The position numbers and the translations under genes were made by a program. This document shows, one piece after another, positions 21,684 to 30,873 of a stretch of 64,000 bases of DNA. The notes under the pieces were generated by a model. The model saw nothing but the letters and a program-made list of their open reading frames with translations. It had not been told where the DNA came from and ran no database searches. Source of the stretch: Pseudoxanthomonas sp. CF385 (GTDB lineage: Bacteria; Pseudomonadota; Gammaproteobacteria; Xanthomonadales; Xanthomonadaceae); the NCBI RefSeq assembly GCF_900104255.1, contig NZ_FNKZ01000001.1, positions 186,001 through 250,000 of the forward strand, given 5' to 3'. Every line of letters begins with the position of its first letter. The stretch's first letter is position 1.

Positions 21684-22082
21684 ATGGCGTTCTCCGCTCC
21701 TGCAGGTCGTTCGGAACTGGCCGAGATCAACATCACCCCGCTGGTCGACGTGATGCTGGTCCTGCTGGTCATCTTCATGGTCACCGCGCCGCTGCTGTCG
21801 CAGCCGATCAATGCGATGCTGCCGCAGCGCACGGACCGGCAGGTCGAGCAGCAGCCTCCCAACGATCTGGTGCTCAAGGTCGGCCTGGCAGGCACCTACA
21901 CGCTGGATGACAGGCCCGTGACGCTGGCCGCGCTGCGCGGCCTGCTGGAAGACGCGCGCGTGTCGGATCCGAAGACCGTACTCCAGGTGGAGGCGGTGGA
22001 AGGGGCCGAATACCGGGCACTGGTGAGTGCGCTGGCGCAGGCGGATGCCAGCGGTATCCGCAACATCGTCATGCGGAACTGA
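21684..22082 (+). CDS. Third ExbD/TolR-type protein
   Basis: A 132-residue ExbD-family protein: helix with [20 protein letters not shown], then a periplasmic domain diverged from the two upstream copies. A very good ribosome-binding site (AAGGAGG) lies 7 bp before the ATG. It is cut off from the main tonB operon by a terminator but keeps the same strand, so it may be expressed separately. It converges with pdxJ. Whether it joins ExbB here or serves another motor is unknown. Confidence 0.9.
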   Translation: MAFSAPAGRSELAEINITPLVDVMLVLLVIFMVTAPLLSQPINAMLPQRTDRQVEQQPPNDLVLKVGLAGTYTLDDRPVTLAALRGLLEDARVSDPKTVLQVEAVEGAEYRALVSALAQADASGIRNIVMRN

Positions 22083-22104
22083 CCCGCAGCGCCGGACGGC
22101 GCGA

Positions 22105-22881
22105 TCAGGGGTGGTGTGAAGCCGTCGCGGTCGCGTCGTCCAGGATGGCGAGGTAGGCCTGCACGGTACGCTGCAGGCCGGCGTAAAGCGCTTCGCCGAT
22201 CAGGGCGTGGCCGATGGACACTTCCAGCACGTCCGGGACCGCCTCGAGGAAATCCTCCAGGTTCGCCTGGCTGAGATCGTGCCCGGCATTGACGCCCAGG
22301 CCCAGTGCGTGGGCCTCCTGCGCCGTGCGTATGCAGCGGGCGAGCTCCACGGAGGCATCGCCTCGTGCCGCAGCCTCGGCGAACGGCCCGGTGTAGATCT
22401 CGATACGATCCGCGCCGATCCGCGCAGCCGTTTCCAGGCCCTCGCAACCGGCATCGACGAACAGGCTCACGCGGCAACCGAGCGCCTTGAGCTCGGCGAT
22501 CAGCGGCTGCAGGCGTTCGCCATCCCGGGCGAAATCGAAGCCGTGGTCCGAGGTGATCTGGCCATCGCCATCCGGTACCAGCGTGGCCTGCGCCGGCCGG
22601 GCGGCATCGCATAGTGCGATGAAGCCGGGATACCCATCGCGCGGCGGTGCGAACGGATTTCCCTCGATGTTGAGCTCGACTCCGCTATCGTCGGCCAGGG
22701 CGGCCAGCGCGAGGACATCGTCCGGGCGGATATGGCGTTGGTCCGGCCGGGGATGCACGGTGATGCCGTGCGCGCCCGCGTACAGACACGTGCGCGCGGC
22801 CCGCACGACGTCGGGCTCGCTGCCACCGCGCGAATTGCGCAGCACGGCGATCTTGTTGACGTTGACGCTCAGCAGGGTCAT
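22105..22881 (-). CDS. pdxJ: Pyridoxine 5'-phosphate synthase PdxJ
   Basis: A 258-residue TIM-barrel enzyme that condenses 1-deoxyxylulose-5-phosphate with 3-amino-2-oxopropyl phosphate to make pyridoxine phosphate, the last ring-closing step of DXP-dependent vitamin B6 synthesis. Typical segments are [17 protein letters not shown] at the start, [19 protein letters not shown] and [10 protein letters not shown]. The ATG at 22879-22881 is the family start. The gene converges with the third exbD and is followed upstream by a small membrane-protein gene. Confidence 0.94.
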   Translation of the reverse strand: MTLLSVNVNKIAVLRNSRGGSEPDVVRAARTCLYAGAHGITVHPRPDQRHIRPDDVLALAALADDSGVELNIEGNPFAPPRDGYPGFIALCDAARPAQATLVPDGDGQITSDHGFDFARDGERLQPLIAELKALGCRVSLFVDAGCEGLETAARIGADRIEIYTGPFAEAAARGDASVELARCIRTAQEAHALGLGVNAGHDLSQANLEDFLEAVPDVLEVSIGHALIGEALYAGLQRTVQAYLAILDDATATASHHP

Positions 22882-22903
22882 GGCGCCGTCCTTGGAGCGG
22901 AAG

Positions 22904-23170
22904 TCAGGCCGCGGGAGGCGGCTCGGAAGAAGAAACGGTGGCATTGCGCCGGGCTTCGGCCACTTCGCGCAGGCGGCGCAGCTCGGTCGGGTCGATCATC
23001 ACCGACTGGTCGCGGCTGCTGTCGCCCACGCGACGGCCATACCAACCCACGATCCAGGCGACGAACAGGGCGAGCGAGACCAGCATCAGGGCGACCATCA
23101 GGCCCATCGAGGTCGTACGCATGGCCATGACCATGCTCGCGAGTGCCATCAACAGGAAGAGCCAGTGCAT
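22904..23170 (-). CDS. Small two-helix membrane protein, unrecognised
   Basis: An 88-residue protein of unknown family. Two hydrophobic segments lie at about 2-17 and 23-43, followed by a polar tail with [11 protein letters not shown] and a heptad-like [13 protein letters not shown] stretch, ending in SSEPPPAA. It stands 22 bp upstream of pdxJ on the same strand and may be co-transcribed. No function can be assigned from sequence. Confidence 0.55.
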   Translation of the reverse strand: MHWLFLLMALASMVMAMRTTSMGLMVALMLVSLALFVAWIVGWYGRRVGDSSRDQSVMIDPTELRRLREVAEARRNATVSSSEPPPAA

Positions 23171-23235
23171 CGTCCACCCCCAGGGTTGCTGGCCGCATCT
23201 TACCGCCTACACCCCGGGGCAAAAAACGCCCTGCT

Positions 23236-24690
23236 TCACAGCAATGGCGACATCAGCCGGGCCAGCGCCTCGGGCAGCCGGTGCCGCCAGAGCGAGCGGT
23301 CCCGCTGGAGGCGCACCGGCTCGCTGGCGGCGATCTCCGATTCCAGCCACTGTCCCAGCGTGCCGGCCACGCCGCGGTCGCGGAACATCATCGAGATCTC
23401 GAAGTTCAGGCGGAAGCTGCGGTGGTCGAAGTTGGCGCTGCCGATGATGGCCATCGCGTCGTCGCAGAGCAGCGCCTTGCTGTGCATCATCCGCGGGCCG
23501 TACTCGTAGACCTTCACGCCGGCGGCGAGCAGCTCGTCGAAGTAGGAGCGCGCCGCCAGCGTGACGAGGCGCGAATCGCTGACCTTGGGGACCACCAGGC
23601 GCACGTCCAGCCCGCCCAGCGCGGCCGACGTCAGCGCCATGCGCGCGGCCTCACCGGGGACGAAATAGGGCGTGACCAGCCAGACCCGCTTCTTGGCTTC
23701 GTGGATGGCGGCCACCTTCATGCGGTGGATCGGCTCCCAGGCCGAATCCGGTCCCGACACCAGGGCCTGCGCGGCGATGCCCCCCTGCACGTTCGCGTCG
23801 CTCGCGCTCCAGAGCCGCGTGCCCTGGAAGTCCTTGCGCTGCTGGCCGGTGGCGTAGACCCAATCCTCGACGAAGACCTGCTGGATGCTGCGGACGACCT
23901 CGCCTTCCAGGCGCAGGTGCAGGTCGCGGTACGCGTCGTCCCGCAGCGATTCGTCCTCGTCGTCGGTGACGTTGATGCCGCCGGTGAAGGCGACGCGTCC
24001 GTCGACCACGACGATCTTGCGGTGCGTGCGAAGGTTGAGCCATGGCCGCGTGAAGGGCCGGAACTTGGTCGGATGGAACCAGGCGTACTCGCCGCCCGCC
24101 TCCACCAGCGGCCGCAGGAGGCGCTTGCGCAGCCGGTTGGAGCCCACCGCATCCAGCAGCAGCCGGACCTTCACGCCTTCGCGGGCCTTCGCCGCCAGCG
24201 CCTCCAGCACACGCACCCCGGTGCGGTCGCCGTTGAAGATGTAGTACTCCACATGGATGTGGTTCTCCGCCGCCGCGATCGCATCAACGATCGCCTGGTA
24301 CGTCGCGCAGCCGTCGACGAGCATCTGCACCGAGGTGGCGCTGGAGGGCGGCAGGCCGGTGGTCTTCTGCGCGAGCATCGGAAGCTCTGCGCTGTTGCCG
24401 TCGGTCGGCGCGAAGACCTCGTAGCTTTCCAGTCCCTCGCGCGAGCGCGTGCGGCGCAGCTGGTGGCGCTTGATCCGTTGCGGGCCCAGCAGGAAGTAGA
24501 TCAGGTAGCCCACGTACGGCAGCAGCGCCAGCGACAGCAGCCAACTGAGGGTCGCGACCGGCTCGCGCTTCTGCAGGACGATCCAGGAGCACAGCGGCAC
24601 CAGGTAGAGCAACCAGGCAACCGTCACCCATACCTGCAGGTTGGGAATGGAACCGAGGGTATCCCAGAGGGCATTCAGAGCATCGCGCAT
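23236..24690 (-). CDS. cls: Cardiolipin synthase
   Basis: A 484-residue phospholipase D-superfamily enzyme that joins two phosphatidylglycerols into cardiolipin in the inner membrane. Two hydrophobic helices at the N terminus carry the conserved short PLDc_N region. Two HKD motifs follow: HRKIVVVD in the middle and HSKALLCDD near the C terminus, each with the trailing GSxNF/GGxN element. The length is that of ClsA-type enzymes. It is divergent from the radical SAM gene at 24751. Confidence 0.93.
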   Translation of the reverse strand: MRDALNALWDTLGSIPNLQVWVTVAWLLYLVPLCSWIVLQKREPVATLSWLLSLALLPYVGYLIYFLLGPQRIKRHQLRRTRSREGLESYEVFAPTDGNSAELPMLAQKTTGLPPSSATSVQMLVDGCATYQAIVDAIAAAENHIHVEYYIFNGDRTGVRVLEALAAKAREGVKVRLLLDAVGSNRLRKRLLRPLVEAGGEYAWFHPTKFRPFTRPWLNLRTHRKIVVVDGRVAFTGGINVTDDEDESLRDDAYRDLHLRLEGEVVRSIQQVFVEDWVYATGQQRKDFQGTRLWSASDANVQGGIAAQALVSGPDSAWEPIHRMKVAAIHEAKKRVWLVTPYFVPGEAARMALTSAALGGLDVRLVVPKVSDSRLVTLAARSYFDELLAAGVKVYEYGPRMMHSKALLCDDAMAIIGSANFDHRSFRLNFEISMMFRDRGVAGTLGQWLESEIAASEPVRLQRDRSLWRHRLPEALARLMSPLL

Positions 24691-24750
24691 GGGGCGATTC
24701 TATATGGCGTGTCGCGGCCGCTGCGACGCCACCGGCGTAAGCTCGCCGAC

Positions 24751-25839
24751 ATGGCGACAGCGCGACACCCCGGCATCAAGGGACGTGGATCCACCGGCTA
24801 CCTGCCGGGCCGGTTCGCCGTGACCACGCCGGAAACGGTCGACGACGGCTGGCACGAGGCCGATACCGAAGGCGACATCGTATCGGCGCCTCAGACCGAA
24901 CTACGCGAGGAAGCCGCGCGCAGCGTCATCACCCGCAACCAGTCGCCGGACATCCCGTTCGAGCAGTCGCTGAACCCGTACCGGGGTTGCGAGCATGGCT
25001 GCAGCTACTGCTTCGCGCGGCCATCGCACGCGTACCTCGATCTTTCGCCCGGGCTGGATTTCGAAACCAAGATCTACGCCAAGACGAATGCGCCGGAGGT
25101 GCTGCGCAGGGAGCTGTCCAAGCGTGGCTACCAGCCCAGTCCGATCTCGCTGGGCATCAATACCGACGCTTACCAGCCCGCCGAACGTCGCCTGCAACTG
25201 ACGCGCCGGATTCTGGAGGTGCTGGCCGAAGCGAAGCATCCGGTCTCGCTGATCACCAAGAACGCGCTGATCGAGCGCGACCTGGACCTGCTGGCGCCGA
25301 TGGCGCGCGAGAACCTGGTGCACGTCTACCTGTCGATCACCACGCTCGACAACGGCCTGTCGTCGCGGCTCGAGCCGCGGGCGTCCGCGCCGCATAGCCG
25401 GCTCAAGGCGGTGAAGCGCCTGAGCGAGGCGGGCGTGCCGGTCGGGGTGATGTTCGCGCCGGTGATTCCCTGGGTGAACGACCACGAGCTGGAAGCCGTG
25501 CTCGAAGCCGCGCACGATGCCGGCGCCACCGCGGCCGGCTACGTGCTGCTGCGTCTGCCGCACGAGGTCGCGCCGTTGTTCCGCGACTGGCTGCAGACCC
25601 ACGTGCCCGACCGCGCAGCGCACGTGATGAGCACCATCCAGCAACTGCGCGGCGGCAAGGACTACGACAGCCGCTTCGGCACGCGCCTGCGCGGCGAGGG
25701 CGTCTATGCCGACCTGCTGTCGCGCCGTTTCGCGCTGGCGTTGAAGCGCTACGGCTTCGAAGGGCGTCGCCATCCGCCGTTCGACTGCACCCGCTTCATT
25801 CCGCCGCGCGAGTCGTCGCCGCAGGGCGAACTGTTCTGA
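24751..25839 (+). CDS. PA0069-family radical SAM protein
   Basis: A 362-residue radical S-adenosylmethionine protein related to spore-photoproduct-lyase-like (SplB) enzymes. The iron-sulfur motif CEHGCSYC has cysteines at 80, 84 and 87 (CX3CX2C), the spacing characteristic of the superfamily. The N terminus has GRGSTGYLPGRF. The frame is open far upstream, but the ATG at 24751 lies in a good position and family members begin near it. The reaction is not known; homologues are widespread in Proteobacteria. Confidence 0.85.
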   Translation: MATARHPGIKGRGSTGYLPGRFAVTTPETVDDGWHEADTEGDIVSAPQTELREEAARSVITRNQSPDIPFEQSLNPYRGCEHGCSYCFARPSHAYLDLSPGLDFETKIYAKTNAPEVLRRELSKRGYQPSPISLGINTDAYQPAERRLQLTRRILEVLAEAKHPVSLITKNALIERDLDLLAPMARENLVHVYLSITTLDNGLSSRLEPRASAPHSRLKAVKRLSEAGVPVGVMFAPVIPWVNDHELEAVLEAAHDAGATAAGYVLLRLPHEVAPLFRDWLQTHVPDRAAHVMSTIQQLRGGKDYDSRFGTRLRGEGVYADLLSRRFALALKRYGFEGRRHPPFDCTRFIPPRESSPQGELF

Positions 25840-25930
25840 CCGTCCGCGGCCGCGCGCTGCGACGATCGGTCACGGGTCAAGGTGCGGCGAGGCGCCCACA
25901 CTCCATTGTCCCCACTTGCGCATGCTGCCG

Positions 25931-26461
25931 ATGATCCAGTCGCTCTATCTCGCCGGTCCCGACATCTTCCGCCCCGACGCCGCCGTGCACGGCGAGAAGC
26001 TCAAGGCCCTGTGCGCCGCGTACGGATTCGAGGGCCTGTTTCCGCTCGACGCGCAGGTGGCGCAGGCCACGGGCGATGCACTGGAAGCCGCACGCTGGAT
26101 CTACCGAGCCGACATCGGCCTGCTCGATGCCGCCGACGCGGTGCTGGCTAATCTGGATTTCTTCCGCGGCGCCGAGCCCGACAGCGGGACCTGCTTCGAA
26201 GTCGGTTACGCCATCGCACGCGGCAAGCCAGTCTATGGCTACGTGCCGGAAGGCGGCAGCCTGGCCGAACGCATCCGCCGGCGCTGCCCGGAACACCTGG
26301 GCGCGGACGACGGCCACGATGCGCAGGGATGGCAACTGGAAGAGTTCGGCCTGCCGCTGAATCTGATGCTAGCGGTGCCCTGCACGGTGGTGGTCGGTGG
26401 GGCCGACGTCGCGCTGCGGCGGTTGCGCAGCGATCTGGATGCGCGGCGCATGTGCGCCTGA
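25931..26461 (+). CDS. Nucleoside 2-deoxyribosyltransferase family protein
   Basis: A 176-residue protein. The start IQSLYLAGPDIFRPDA and the later PDSGTCFEVGYAIARGKPVYGY are hallmarks of the nucleoside 2-deoxyribosyltransferase fold; the Glu in CFEVGYA is the usual nucleophile. Such enzymes swap bases on deoxyribonucleosides or hydrolyse deoxynucleoside monophosphates. The ATG at 25931 gives a start right before the first strand; ATG 25922 and TTG 25916 are possible alternatives. It converges with the 2OG oxygenase gene, 9 bp away. Confidence 0.83.
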   Translation: MIQSLYLAGPDIFRPDAAVHGEKLKALCAAYGFEGLFPLDAQVAQATGDALEAARWIYRADIGLLDAADAVLANLDFFRGAEPDSGTCFEVGYAIARGKPVYGYVPEGGSLAERIRRRCPEHLGADDGHDAQGWQLEEFGLPLNLMLAVPCTVVVGGADVALRRLRSDLDARRMCA

Positions 26462-26470
26462 GCCACCGCG

Positions 26471-27169
26471 TCAGCGAGCGCCGTACAGCCGCTCCGCGCG
26501 CTGGAACAGGATCCAGCTGGTCGCGATGTACTTGTCGCCGCCCACTGGGCGGTTGCCGCGGTGCGTGTGGGTGAAGGCGGTGGGTGCGATCAGCAGGCTG
26601 CCGGGGCGCGGCACGATCTTGCGCTGCTGGTGGAAGAACTCGGTTTCCCCTTCCTCGAACCCATCGTTGAGGTAGAGCGTCCACAGCACGTGGCGGTGCA
26701 GCGACTCCGCATCGGGACCCTTCGGGAACAGCTCGCAGTGCCAATACGGATAACCGCCCTCGCCGGCGGGATAGCGCTGCAGGTTGATCCGGCCCGGCAC
26801 GAACACGGCCATGATCAACCGCATCAGCGCATCGTCGTCCATGCTGGCGACGTCCTCGTAACCCAGGCGATGCAGCTGCCCGTCGGCACCCGGCTGTTGC
26901 AGCATCAGCGGTGCGATCAGGCTGAAGGGATACGTGCGCAGGTACTGCTTCAGGCCGGCGAGTACGGCGAGGTTGAGGCGCTGTTCCACGTCGCGCCAAT
27001 CGGCCAGTCCGCTGATGCTGATGTCGCGGCTGTGCTTGAGGTCGGGATGGTGTCCCCCGCCGACCTGCCCCGGTTGGTCCTGTCGGCTGGCATCGAAGCG
27101 TTCCACGATGGCGCGGCACGTCGCCGCGTCCAGCGCGTCGTGATAGACCTCGATGAAGTCGGTGTTCAT
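26471..27169 (-). CDS. 2-oxoglutarate/Fe(II)-dependent oxygenase family protein
   Basis: A 232-residue protein of the prolyl-4-hydroxylase-like 2OG-Fe(II) group. The probable iron ligands are His and Glu in WHCELFP and a distal His in FTHTHRGN, with a downstream Lys/Arg for 2-oxoglutarate. It ends with the short strand ATSWILF typical of the double-stranded beta helix. The ATG at 27167-27169 was preferred to a longer arginine-rich upstream extension. The substrate is unknown. It lies 16 bp downstream of a secreted hypothetical gene on the same strand. Confidence 0.78.
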   Translation of the reverse strand: MNTDFIEVYHDALDAATCRAIVERFDASRQDQPGQVGGGHHPDLKHSRDISISGLADWRDVEQRLNLAVLAGLKQYLRTYPFSLIAPLMLQQPGADGQLHRLGYEDVASMDDDALMRLIMAVFVPGRINLQRYPAGEGGYPYWHCELFPKGPDAESLHRHVLWTLYLNDGFEEGETEFFHQQRKIVPRPGSLLIAPTAFTHTHRGNRPVGGDKYIATSWILFQRAERLYGAR

Positions 27170-27185
27170 GCGGGCATGCTCGGCA

Positions 27186-27716
27186 TCAGATGGAAGTGTC
27201 GCCGCTCGCCGAGGCGCCCTTGCCGCACGCCTGCAGGATGCGCGGCGCCAGTGTCGTCTCCAGCGTGCCGCGCTGCTCCGCCAGCGCCAGCGCATCGAAC
27301 GCCGGGATCTGTGCGTCCTGACGGTCCATGCTGATTTCGGCATAGGCTTTCAGTGCGCTGCGTACGCCCGCGATCTGGGGAGCGACGGGATCCGTGCGCT
27401 GCCCGGGATGGGCGATCTGCCAGGCAGCGTTGCCGTAGAGGATCTGCACGAAGAGCATGCCCCCGTAGTACGAGTCCATCTCCAGCTTGGGCTCGAGGAA
27501 ATCGCACGCCGTCACCACGAGGTCCGGTGTCTCGACGGCCCATTGCAGCAGCCAAGCGCGCATCGGCTTCGCGTCCGGATCCAGCGGAAACCGTTCCAGA
27601 TGACGCGTCAGACGGATGAATTTCGCTTCGTCGGTCTCGGCCGCTGCTTGCGCGCCGGCCATGCCCGGCAGACAGGCCAGCAGGAGGATCGCGCATCGCA
27701 TCTGCAGTCGCTTCAC
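27186..27716 (-). CDS. Secreted protein of unknown function
   Basis: A 176-residue protein not recognised from any family. A clear Sec signal peptide (cleavage probably after MAGAQA) precedes a mostly helical mature part of about 150 residues with a single conserved-looking segment YYGGMLFVQILYGNAAW. The GTG at 27716 has a GGAG ribosome-binding site; an ATG five codons later is possible. It is in a pair with the 2OG oxygenase gene. Confidence 0.55.
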   Translation of the reverse strand: MKRLQMRCAILLLACLPGMAGAQAAAETDEAKFIRLTRHLERFPLDPDAKPMRAWLLQWAVETPDLVVTACDFLEPKLEMDSYYGGMLFVQILYGNAAWQIAHPGQRTDPVAPQIAGVRSALKAYAEISMDRQDAQIPAFDALALAEQRGTLETTLAPRILQACGKGASASGDTSI

Positions 27717-27772
27717 TCGTTGCTCCCGGCGGAGAGGACGCTCCGCTGCAGCCTGATTCTAGTCGCGTCCGC

Positions 27773-28804
27773 TCACGCCGCCGCCGTATCGTGCGCGCGG
27801 TGGTAGCCGACCGCGGCCTCGACTTCCCGCTTCGAGCCCAGGAACACCGGCACGCGCTGATGCAGCTGGGTCGGGCGCAGCGACAGGATGTCCTCGCGGC
27901 CGGTGCTGGCGGCGCCGCCAGCCTGTTCGACCAGCATGCCCATCGGGTTGGCCTCGTACATCAGGCGCAGCTTGCCGGCCTTGCCCGGGTCCTTGCGGTC
28001 CCACGGATAGATGAAGATGCCGCCGCGGGTCAGGATGCGGTGCACGTCCGCCACCATGCTGGCGATCCAGCGCATGTTGAAGTCCTTGCCGCGGGGACCT
28101 TCCCGGCCGGCGAGCAGGTCGTCGACGTAGCCCTGCATCGGCGCTTCCCAGTGGCGCTGGTTCGACATGTTGATGGCGAATTCCTTCGTTTCCTCGGGAA
28201 TGCGCATGTCGCGCTGGGTCATCACGAACGCGCCCTGCTCGCGGTCCAGGGTGAACGCGTGCGTGCCGTTGCCGGTGGTCAGCACCAGCATCGTGCTGGG
28301 CCCGTAGATGCAGTAGCCGGCGGCGACCTGGTCGCGGCCGGGCTGGAGGAAGTGCTCGTCGCCCGGCGTGGTGACGCCATCGGGGCTTCGCAGTACCGAG
28401 AAGATGGTGCCGACGGAGACGTTGACGTCGATGTTCGAGCTGCCGTCCAGCGGATCGAACAGCAGCAGGAAGCCGCCGCGGGGATAGGCGTCCGGAATCG
28501 GTTGGCTGTGGTCCATTTCTTCCGAGGCGCACGCCGCCAGATGGCCGCCCCAGGCGTTGGCCTCCAGCAGGATGTCGTTGCTCAGCACGTCCAGCTTCTT
28601 CTGCGCCTCGCCCTGCACGTTGCCGGTGCCGGCGTCGCCCAGCACACCGCCCAACGCGCCCTTGCTGACTGCGATGGAGATGCTGGTGCAGGCGCGAGCG
28701 ACCACGGCGATCAGCTGGCGCAGGTCGGCGCTGATGCGGCCGGCGCGCTGTTCTTCGATCAGGTAGCGGCTCAGCGAGACGGCGGACGGAGCGGGAGCGG
28801 GCAT
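27773..28804 (-). CDS. fbp: Class 1 fructose-1,6-bisphosphatase
   Basis: A 343-residue gluconeogenic enzyme that removes the 1-phosphate from fructose 1,6-bisphosphate. The metal-binding signature [12 protein letters not shown] is present, preceded by [21 protein letters not shown] and [12 protein letters not shown] are substrate-binding elements of class 1 enzymes. The ATG at 28802-28804 was chosen; the frame extends only 17 codons further. It is transcribed leftward and divergent from the MgtC/DUF4010 gene. Confidence 0.95.
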   Translation of the reverse strand: MPAPAPSAVSLSRYLIEEQRAGRISADLRQLIAVVARACTSISIAVSKGALGGVLGDAGTGNVQGEAQKKLDVLSNDILLEANAWGGHLAACASEEMDHSQPIPDAYPRGGFLLLFDPLDGSSNIDVNVSVGTIFSVLRSPDGVTTPGDEHFLQPGRDQVAAGYCIYGPSTMLVLTTGNGTHAFTLDREQGAFVMTQRDMRIPEETKEFAINMSNQRHWEAPMQGYVDDLLAGREGPRGKDFNMRWIASMVADVHRILTRGGIFIYPWDRKDPGKAGKLRLMYEANPMGMLVEQAGGAASTGREDILSLRPTQLHQRVPVFLGSKREVEAAVGYHRAHDTAAA

Positions 28805-28902
28805 GATGGGGTCCACGGCGAAGGTGGCGCGCATTGTCCGGGTTGACGAGACCAATGCAAGACCATTCGTTATGCTCGCGGACCTGAACGAGGAAGGATG
28901 GG

Positions 28903-30138
28903 ATGGACGAAGCGACCCCGCAGACCTGGCTGGCCCTGTCCTCGGCGCTGGGTCTGGGCCTGCTGGTCGGCCTGGTGCGCGAGCGCAGCCCGGGTCGCGG
29001 CCACCGGATCGCCGGCCTGCGCACCCACGCGCTGGTGGCGCTGGCGGCGGCGATCGCCGCGTGGCTGGGTCTGCCCGTCGTGCTGGTCGCCCTGGGCATC
29101 ACCGGCGTACTGGCCGCGATGGCGTACCGGGCGACCCACCAGGACGACCCGGGCCTGACCAGCGAAGTCACCCTGGTCCTGACCTTCCTGCTGGGTGCGC
29201 TGGCGATGCGCCAGCCCGGACTGGCGACCGGCTTGGCCGTGGTGGTCGCCGTGTTGCTCTACGCCAAGCAGCCGTTGCACGAACTGACCCGCGAGACGCT
29301 CAGCGAGCGCGAAGTCTTCGACGGCCTGCTGCTGCTGGCGTCCGCGCTGGTGATCCTGCCGCTCCTGCCCGACCGCGCCATCGGCCCGTACGAAGCGATC
29401 AACCTGGCGACCATCTGGAAGCTGGTCGTGCTGGTGATGGCCGTGAGCGCGCTGGGCCACGTGGTGCTGCGCGTGGTCGGCAACCGCTGGGGCCTGGCGG
29501 TCGCGGGATTCTTCGCCGGCTACGTGTCGTCCACCGCGGCGACGATCGGCTTCGGCCAGCGGGCGAAGGAGACGCCGGCCTTACTGCGCTCGGCCGTGGC
29601 CGCGGCGCTGCTCTCCAACCTCGCCTCGCTGACCTTGTGCGTGCCCATCCTGTGGGCGGTGTCGCCGCCGCTGGTGCGCGACCTGTTGCCGGAGCTGTGC
29701 GCGATCGGTGCGGTGCTGCTGGCGGGTGGGCTGTTCGGCCTGCGCCGCGGGGATGACGATGCGGTGAAGCCACCGACTTCGGAGAGCCGCATGTTCCGCT
29801 TTGGCCAGGCGCTGGGCTTCGCGCTGCTGGTCGCGGTGCTGACCTTCGTTGCGGCAGCGCTGGCGGCGTGGATCGGTCCACGCGGGGCGATGGCGGCCGC
29901 CGCATTGTCGGCGGCGGCAGAGCTGCATGCGGCGGTGGCCACGCTGGCCAACCAGTTCGCACGCGGCGGCCTGGAAGCGGCCGAAGCACGCTGGTGGATG
30001 CTGGCCCTGCTGTCGGCCAGCCTGATCGCCAAGTCCGTCATCGCTTGGGTCAGCGGCGGTGCGGCGTACGGCCTGCGCGTGTCGGCAGGCCTGCTCACCG
30101 CGCTCGCTGCGGGCGCGGCGATGGTGTGGGTGTTCTGA
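28903..30138 (+). CDS. MgtC/SapB- and DUF4010-domain membrane protein
   Basis: A 411-residue protein with about a dozen hydrophobic helices. The N-terminal part has [10 protein letters not shown] and [13 protein letters not shown], typical of MgtC/SapB; the second half is the DUF4010 domain ([20 protein letters not shown]). A GAGGAAGGATGG ribosome-binding site precedes the ATG. MgtC proteins inhibit F-ATPase and help at low Mg2+, but fused DUF4010 proteins are uncharacterised and may be transporters. A palindromic repeat follows the stop. Confidence 0.82.
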   Translation: MDEATPQTWLALSSALGLGLLVGLVRERSPGRGHRIAGLRTHALVALAAAIAAWLGLPVVLVALGITGVLAAMAYRATHQDDPGLTSEVTLVLTFLLGALAMRQPGLATGLAVVVAVLLYAKQPLHELTRETLSEREVFDGLLLLASALVILPLLPDRAIGPYEAINLATIWKLVVLVMAVSALGHVVLRVVGNRWGLAVAGFFAGYVSSTAATIGFGQRAKETPALLRSAVAAALLSNLASLTLCVPILWAVSPPLVRDLLPELCAIGAVLLAGGLFGLRRGDDDAVKPPTSESRMFRFGQALGFALLVAVLTFVAAALAAWIGPRGAMAAAALSAAAELHAAVATLANQFARGGLEAAEARWWMLALLSASLIAKSVIAWVSGGAAYGLRVSAGLLTALAAGAAMVWVF

Positions 30139-30156
30139 CGCGCATGTGATGCCGGG

Positions 30157-30223
30157 TGTGGGAGCGACGTCAGTCGCGATCGGCGCTCAGTAGAAAAGCA
30201 TCGCGACTGACGTCGCTCCCACA
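30157..30223. repeat. Intergenic palindromic repeat, copy 1
   Basis: Two 24-base arms starting TGTGGGAGCGACG are exact inverted repeats of each other (30157-30180 with 30200-30223), with a 19-base unpaired centre. It lies between the convergent MgtC/DUF4010 and response-regulator genes. Confidence 0.85.
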
Positions 30224-30243
30224 GGAAACAGGGTTGGCGCCGT

Positions 30244-30873
30244 TCAAATGATCCGCAGCGTGATCGCCTTCAGCACGGCGCGCGTGCGGTCGCGCGTGCC
30301 CAGCTTGTCGAGGATGGTGGAGACGTAGTTCTTCACCGTGCCCTCGGCCAGAAACAGCGTGCGCGCGATTTCCTTGTTGGAGTAGCCGCCGGCCAGCAGC
30401 CGCAGGATCGCCACCTCGCGTTCGCTGAAGGTATCCGTTGGGGCGCCTTCGTCGTGGAAACGGTAGCGCGCGCGCACCGGATCGGTACTGACCGGCTGCA
30501 GCAGCGTCTCGCCGCCGGCGACGCGGCGGATCGCATCGTGCAGATCTTCAGGCGCCGCGTCCTTCAGCAGGAAGCCCTGTGCGCCGGCTTCCGTCGCCCG
30601 CAGCAGCAGGTCGCTGTCGTCGAACGTGGTCAACAGCAGCACCGGCGTGCGGTCGCCGCGTTCGCGCAGGCGGATGAGCGCATCGATGCCGTCCACGCCC
30701 GGCATGCGGATGTCGCTCAGCACCACGTCCACCGCTTGCGCCTCCAGCTTGGCGAGCAGGTCCGCGCCGTCGTCGGCCTCGAACACCACGTCCACCTGCT
30801 GTGCCTTCAACAACGCACGCAGGCCGGCGCGCACCAGGGCCTGGTCGTCGGCCAGGGCGACCCGCACGCTCAT
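30244..30873 (-). CDS. LuxR/NarL-family response regulator
   Basis: A 209-residue regulator with a receiver domain (phosphoacceptor Asp54 in VLSDIRMPG, acidic pocket ALADDQ at 7-11) and a C-terminal helix-turn-helix whose recognition region reads GGYSNKEIARTLFLAEGTVKNYVS. Its start codon overlaps the stop of the upstream histidine kinase gene (ATGA). Together they form a two-component pair; the signal and targets are not evident. Confidence 0.92.
   Translation of the reverse strand: MSVRVALADDQALVRAGLRALLKAQQVDVVFEADDGADLLAKLEAQAVDVVLSDIRMPGVDGIDALIRLRERGDRTPVLLLTTFDDSDLLLRATEAGAQGFLLKDAAPEDLHDAIRRVAGGETLLQPVSTDPVRARYRFHDEGAPTDTFSEREVAILRLLAGGYSNKEIARTLFLAEGTVKNYVSTILDKLGTRDRTRAVLKAITLRII

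Noticed and set aside
23143..24750. Upstream extension of the radical SAM frame over cardiolipin synthase
   Set aside because: The extension is antisense to cls; family members begin near the ATG at 24751.
28843..28876. TTGACG and TATGCT before the MgtC/DUF4010 gene as a promoter
   Set aside because: The spacing of 22 bp is too long for a sigma-70 promoter.
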